Of a DNA stretch of 64,000 bases, positions 60,312 through 64,000 are shown one piece after another (position 1 is the stretch's first letter; each line of letters starts with the position of its first letter). The translations under genes and the position numbers were made by a program. Location of the stretch: NCBI GenBank assembly GCA_017457225.1, contig JAFTHW010000001.1, positions 24,869-88,868 on the forward strand, written 5' to 3'. The notes below the pieces were generated by a model. That model did no database searches, had not been told where the DNA came from, and worked only from the letters and a program-made list of their open reading frames with translations. Origin of the DNA: Clostridia bacterium (GTDB lineage: Bacteria > Bacillota > Clostridia > Christensenellales > Borkfalkiaceae).

Positions 60312-61976
60312 ATGAAAAAAAGGTTACGCTTATTATTGGCAATCACGGCGCTTTGTTCGCTGATGGGGTTTGCGGCTTGTCAACTTCCGTTCCCCCTGAA
60401 CCCGTCAGGTCCGGCGAATGAAAGCAGCGCGCAAAGCAGCGAAGAAATTTCTTCGCAGTCTTCCGACTCTTCTGAAGAAATAAGTTCGACGGAAGAAAGT
60501 TCTTCGGAAGAATCGAGCGAGAGCGGTCCTGTCCAAACGTTCTATATGATGGAGTATTATTTGGAACAGGAAGACGGCACGTACGTTTTACAAGGGGACG
60601 CAACGGAAGTCATCATCGATCATACGAAGAAAAAACCCGTAATGTCGGGCGACGAAGTGTCCTGCTATGAAAAAGTATTCAACGGCTACGCGTACGATGC
60701 GACCAATGCAAACAACGTGCAAACGGCGACGGTAGAAGCGGACGGCGTGACGCTGAAACGTTATTATAAACTCGTTACCGCTACGGAAGCGGAAACAGAA
60801 AACGTATCGTGGAACACCGTGAGCGAAGATCGTATGCAGGCGTACGCGCGATATTATTTGAATACGCCGAAGAACGGGTACAGCTTGTTCACGAGCGTTC
60901 CTTACGAAAAGTCTGAGGACGGAATTGCTTGGGAAAGCAAATCCCCCTTATCCGTGGACACGTTGAGCGCAAAGAACGCCGTCGGAGGCAGAACGGAGGG
61001 CGAGTACTATCGCGTGCAACCGCAAGCGTTTGGGACGGATACTTCCTCGTGGAATCAACTCCATCATTTCAGTTTGTTGCCTTTGTTGGATAAGGAAGCG
61101 TACGAAACCAAATACTCGGAAAACGCTTCTCTCAAGTTCGACGTGTACCTGACTTTCGAGGGCGCGGAAGACGGAGAAACGAGAGAATACCGCCTGCACG
61201 GCGATACGGGCTATTCGGAAATTGCTTTGAACGAATGGAAGACGGTGGAAGTGTATATGTCCGACTTGTTTGCTAATTGGAATGCGTTTACCAATCCCGG
61301 ATCGTTAACGGACAAGAACGTAACGGCGCAAACGGCGGCTCTGTTTACGTTGAACGGAACGAAAACAGGGATTGCCGCTACGCAACCTACGTTCTGGATT
61401 GGGAATTTCCGAGTGGAAGAATATGTAGAAGAGCCTGAAACCGAGTGGACTTGGAACAACATCACGAAGAGAAAACCGGGCGTAATTTACATCACGAACG
61501 GCAGCGAGCATTCGGATTGGGGGAACGTACAGTACGTAGAATCCTACGAGGGTAGATCGGACGTGTATAAAATCACGGCGACGAATCACCAGATCCAGTT
61601 CCACGGTATCGCGATCACGGCGAAACACGAAAAGTCGTATTACGAAATGATCCTCTCCGTCGATCCGAACGCAACGTTGGAGATAGACGTGTATTGGGAT
61701 TTAGACGGAATGTGTACGGGCGCGAATTTGTTGCAGACGAACGATACGTACAATTACGGCTTGGATATATACCCCGACAAACAATGGAACACGATCAGTA
61801 TGTCTTTCGCAAAGCTGATAGAGAATTGGGATCTGCTGGGTTGCGCTGGGGAAGAACAGGCGCAAGCAGGTGGAATCATCTGTTTGGGCGGCGGAGAAAG
61901 AGCGACGATGCACGATTGGTCGTTCTACGTAACCAACGTCAAGATCAATACGACGGCGGAGTATATCTCGGCATAA
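60312..61976 (+). CDS. Surface lipoprotein L5 (N-terminal repeat domain plus two shared modules)
   Basis: 554 residues, lipobox GFAA|C23, Ser/Glu linker to ~72. Residues ~75-155 (FYMMEYYLEQEDGTYVL, GYAYDATNANN, LKRYYKL) look like a MucBP/Listeria-Bacteroides-repeat type domain also present in L6. Two copies of the shared module follow. The first ends VEVYMSDLFANWN...FWIGNFRVE. The second has WTWNNITKRKPG, IQFHGIAITAKHEKSYYE and LIENWD. It closes the MPE2-PTPS operon (26 bp gap). Confidence 0.86.
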   Translation: MKKRLRLLLAITALCSLMGFAACQLPFPLNPSGPANESSAQSSEEISSQSSDSSEEISSTEESSSEESSESGPVQTFYMMEYYLEQEDGTYVLQGDATEVIIDHTKKKPVMSGDEVSCYEKVFNGYAYDATNANNVQTATVEADGVTLKRYYKLVTATEAETENVSWNTVSEDRMQAYARYYLNTPKNGYSLFTSVPYEKSEDGIAWESKSPLSVDTLSAKNAVGGRTEGEYYRVQPQAFGTDTSSWNQLHHFSLLPLLDKEAYETKYSENASLKFDVYLTFEGAEDGETREYRLHGDTGYSEIALNEWKTVEVYMSDLFANWNAFTNPGSLTDKNVTAQTAALFTLNGTKTGIAATQPTFWIGNFRVEEYVEEPETEWTWNNITKRKPGVIYITNGSEHSDWGNVQYVESYEGRSDVYKITATNHQIQFHGIAITAKHEKSYYEMILSVDPNATLEIDVYWDLDGMCTGANLLQTNDTYNYGLDIYPDKQWNTISMSFAKLIENWDLLGCAGEEQAQAGGIICLGGGERATMHDWSFYVTNVKINTTAEYISA

Positions 61977-62020
61977 GAACGAAGTTCACAACATTCGTAA
62001 AAATTTACCAAAAAATCAAA

Positions 62021-62067
62021 AAATTTCGTCGATATGTATTGACGAAATTTTTTTTGTGTGCTATAAT
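62021..62067 (+). promoter_or_regulatory. Overlapping L5 terminator and L6 promoter
   Basis: Terminator: AAATTTCGTC (62021-62030) / GACGAAATTT (62041-62050) plus T. Promoter: TTGACG (62039-62044), a 17-bp spacer and TATAAT (62062-62067). The 3' stem arm and T run are the -35 box and spacer, exactly as between folT and lgt (14329-14375). Confidence 0.75.
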
Positions 62068-62231
62068 GAATCGTGTAATAAGTATTAGAGTATCTTATTG
62101 TCTTCTCTTATAAGAGAAAGAGTGGAGAATAAGATAAAAATACGGTGTATAGCCGTGTTAAAATCGAAGTTAACCAACGTTTTAAGGGGTAAACGGTGGT
62201 ACTTATAAAAAATATTATTTGGAGGAATACA

Positions 62232-64000
62232 ATGAAAAAACTCACCAAAGTTTTATTGGCGGCGTTGTTGACGTTCTGCACGACGTTGGGTCTTGCAGCT
62301 TGTAACTTCCTGCCTGGGTTCGGAACGAGCTCCAGCAGTGAAGCGCAAACGTCCAGCAGCGTTGAGTCTTCTTCGAAAGAAGAATCTTCAAAAGCCGATG
62401 AATCTTCGAAGGATGAAGAGTCTTCTCAAGCACCTGCGGATTCTTCTCAGGCACCTGCAGACTCTTCTGACGAACCTGCGGACTCTTCTCAGGCACCCGC
62501 AGACTCTTCTGACGAACCTGCGGACGACTCTTCCGAGGAAGATCCGGAACCCGTTCCTTCGTTCTACAGCAAGGAATACTACCTTGAACAGGACGACGGC
62601 ACGTACAAATTGGAGGGCTTGCCGGACACTATCTTCGAACATCATAAAGATGTTCCCGTTTTAGTCGGCGACGAAGTATATTGCGATCAGAGATTGTTCT
62701 ACGGATACATATTCGACGAAACGAACGAAAACAATCTTATACAGGCAGTCGTAGATAAAGAAGAAGGTATTACGCTTAGACGTTACTATAAGAAAGTTCA
62801 GCCTACCGTAGAACCTACGGACAGCGCGGCTTGGGGTACGGTAAGCGAAGAAAGCTTGTACGCATACGCAAGATACTACATCAATGGTGCCGATCACAGC
62901 ACCGGTCACGGCACGAAGATCGCTTACGTATTGGATGAAGACAGCACGCTTGGACAAAATATGCAGTCCTTGAAGATGGTAGAACTTTCCGAAGAAAACC
63001 CTGTCGGCGACAGAACGGAAGGCTCCTACTATATGCTCGACATCTATAATGAAGAGCTGAATCAGCAAACGCATCAGTTCGTATTGCTTCCTATGTACGA
63101 TATGGAAACGTATCAAGCGAACTGGGCAGACAATGCAGTATTGAAATTCGACGTATACTTTACGTACGATGGTTATGACCCCGAAGACCCTAACTGCGAT
63201 CAACAAAGAACGTTCTACACGAATGGTAGCTATGCTCGTACGGAAAACGTAAACACTTGGTATACGTTAGAAGTTCCCCTTGCAAACCTGTACGAGAATT
63301 GGGATGAGATTTTCGATCATCCTGCTGATCAAGACTACAATGGCACGATTATGTCCTTGTTCAGTTTGAAGAGCTACGTAGGCACCGAAGTTCCTGAAAA
63401 CGTACCCAAGCCCACGTTCTGGATTGGTAACTTCTCGATTGAAGAACCTTCCTACGAAGAAACGGAATGGGTATGGAATAAGATTTCCGCGAACAAGAAC
63501 GGCGCGGCGTTCGTATGTAACGGTCAGCTGCAAGGCGACTGGGGTACGATTACGTATCTTGAAAGCTTCGCAGGCGCAAACGACGTTTATAAGGTTGAAT
63601 CGACTTACAACAACAATCAGTTCAACGGTATCTTGGTTACGAGTATTCACGATAAAGAATATTATCAGAACATTCTTGACAACGATCCCAACGCAACGGT
63701 AAACGTAGATATGTATCGTACGGAGGAAGAAACTGTCGGTTGTAACGTTTTGCAACCCAACGGCACGTGGGCCATCAGTATGGTTGAGGCAGGAAAGTGG
63801 AACACGATCAAGATTCCTTTGCAGCACTTGGTAAACAACTGGGATAAACTTGGTCAAGGTGGCTCTTATGATGCAGGTACGTTGCTTTCGATTGGTCGCG
63901 ATCCCGTTACTACTGAGGAAAACTACAGCTTCTACGTAAGCAATATTAAGATCGAAACGACGTACGCGCATCCCAATGCAGGCGAAGAACCTCCCGTAGA
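62232..64000 (+). CDS. Surface lipoprotein L6, 3' end beyond the window
   Basis: At least 589 residues; the frame is open to the right edge. ATG 62232 follows GGAGG. Lipobox GLAA|C24, with a signal peptide nearly identical to L4. The linker holds repeated SSQAPAD and SSDEPAD units to ~115. An N-terminal FYSKEYYLEQDDGTYKLEG domain as in L5 is next. Two shared modules follow, ending FWIGNFSIEE and FYVSNIKIETTY. The last bases, NAGEEPPV, match the start of the SSEVV linker in L4, so more modules should follow. Confidence 0.87.
   Translation, partial: MKKLTKVLLAALLTFCTTLGLAACNFLPGFGTSSSSEAQTSSSVESSSKEESSKADESSKDEESSQAPADSSQAPADSSDEPADSSQAPADSSDEPADDSSEEDPEPVPSFYSKEYYLEQDDGTYKLEGLPDTIFEHHKDVPVLVGDEVYCDQRLFYGYIFDETNENNLIQAVVDKEEGITLRRYYKKVQPTVEPTDSAAWGTVSEESLYAYARYYINGADHSTGHGTKIAYVLDEDSTLGQNMQSLKMVELSEENPVGDRTEGSYYMLDIYNEELNQQTHQFVLLPMYDMETYQANWADNAVLKFDVYFTYDGYDPEDPNCDQQRTFYTNGSYARTENVNTWYTLEVPLANLYENWDEIFDHPADQDYNGTIMSLFSLKSYVGTEVPENVPKPTFWIGNFSIEEPSYEETEWVWNKISANKNGAAFVCNGQLQGDWGTITYLESFAGANDVYKVESTYNNNQFNGILVTSIHDKEYYQNILDNDPNATVNVDMYRTEEETVGCNVLQPNGTWAISMVEAGKWNTIKIPLQHLVNNWDKLGQGGSYDAGTLLSIGRDPVTTEENYSFYVSNIKIETTYAHPNAGEEPPV

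Overview
The window looks like a chromosome segment of an anaerobic, probably gut-associated low-to-mid GC Bacillota (class Clostridia; a Christensenellales-type uncultured lineage is my guess, not shown). The signs are TTGACA-17-TATAAT promoters, AGGAGG ribosome sites, ECF vitamin transporters under riboswitches, a DUF421/DUF4363 pair, a UDPGP-type pyrophosphorylase, DegV, and many lipoproteins with Ser/Glu-rich linkers.

Layout. 1-26230 is ordinary chromosome. It holds a PucR-type regulator (cut by the window edge), a PDZ-S41 protease, a convergent pgm-tkt operon, DegV, a cobalamin-riboswitch unit (DUF4430 lipoprotein plus ECF S component), a PH-domain protein, a structured leader before a UDP-sugar pyrophosphorylase, a DUF421-DUF4363 pair, and a THF riboswitch with a FolT-like S component. 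A nine-gene run follows: lgt-pncB-lspA-rluA type-DUF512 radical SAM-der-plsY-trkA-trkH. An O-antigen-ligase-like gene and the tmRNA gene (ssrA) complete this part.

26740 to about 40600 is an AT-rich accessory island that begins right after the tmRNA 3' end. It carries a large serine recombinase, an HUH (rolling-circle type) Rep with an iteron- and palindrome-rich non-coding region, and a type IIS restriction-modification pair (double-domain D12 methylase plus AlwI-type nuclease). It also carries a DUF3800 gene broken by an exact 34-bp tandem duplication, an ImmA/IrrE peptidase with a two-TM partner, a four-helix-bundle gene framed by tRNA-3'-end-like repeats, and a small toxin/immunity locus with a decayed second copy.

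40750-64000 is chromosome again: a ZIP metal transporter, then a 22-kb surface-lipoprotein and sugar-uptake region. It contains six lipoproteins plus one remnant that share a repeated module, a two-permease/one-binding-protein CUT1 ABC transporter without its ATPase, an AraC/PocR regulator, two lipoprotein metallophosphoesterases and a PTPS-related membrane protein.

The observation I rate highest is a shared promoter architecture in that last region. Five promoters (three lipoprotein genes, the ABC operon, and the lipoprotein-MPE operon divergent from the AraC gene) lack a TTGACA box. Each instead carries direct repeats of a GATAAGAAATTTCT-like block at exactly 21-bp steps, with the -10 hexamer always 16 bp after the start of the last block. 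This predicts a regulon for the AraC/PocR protein encoded in its midst.
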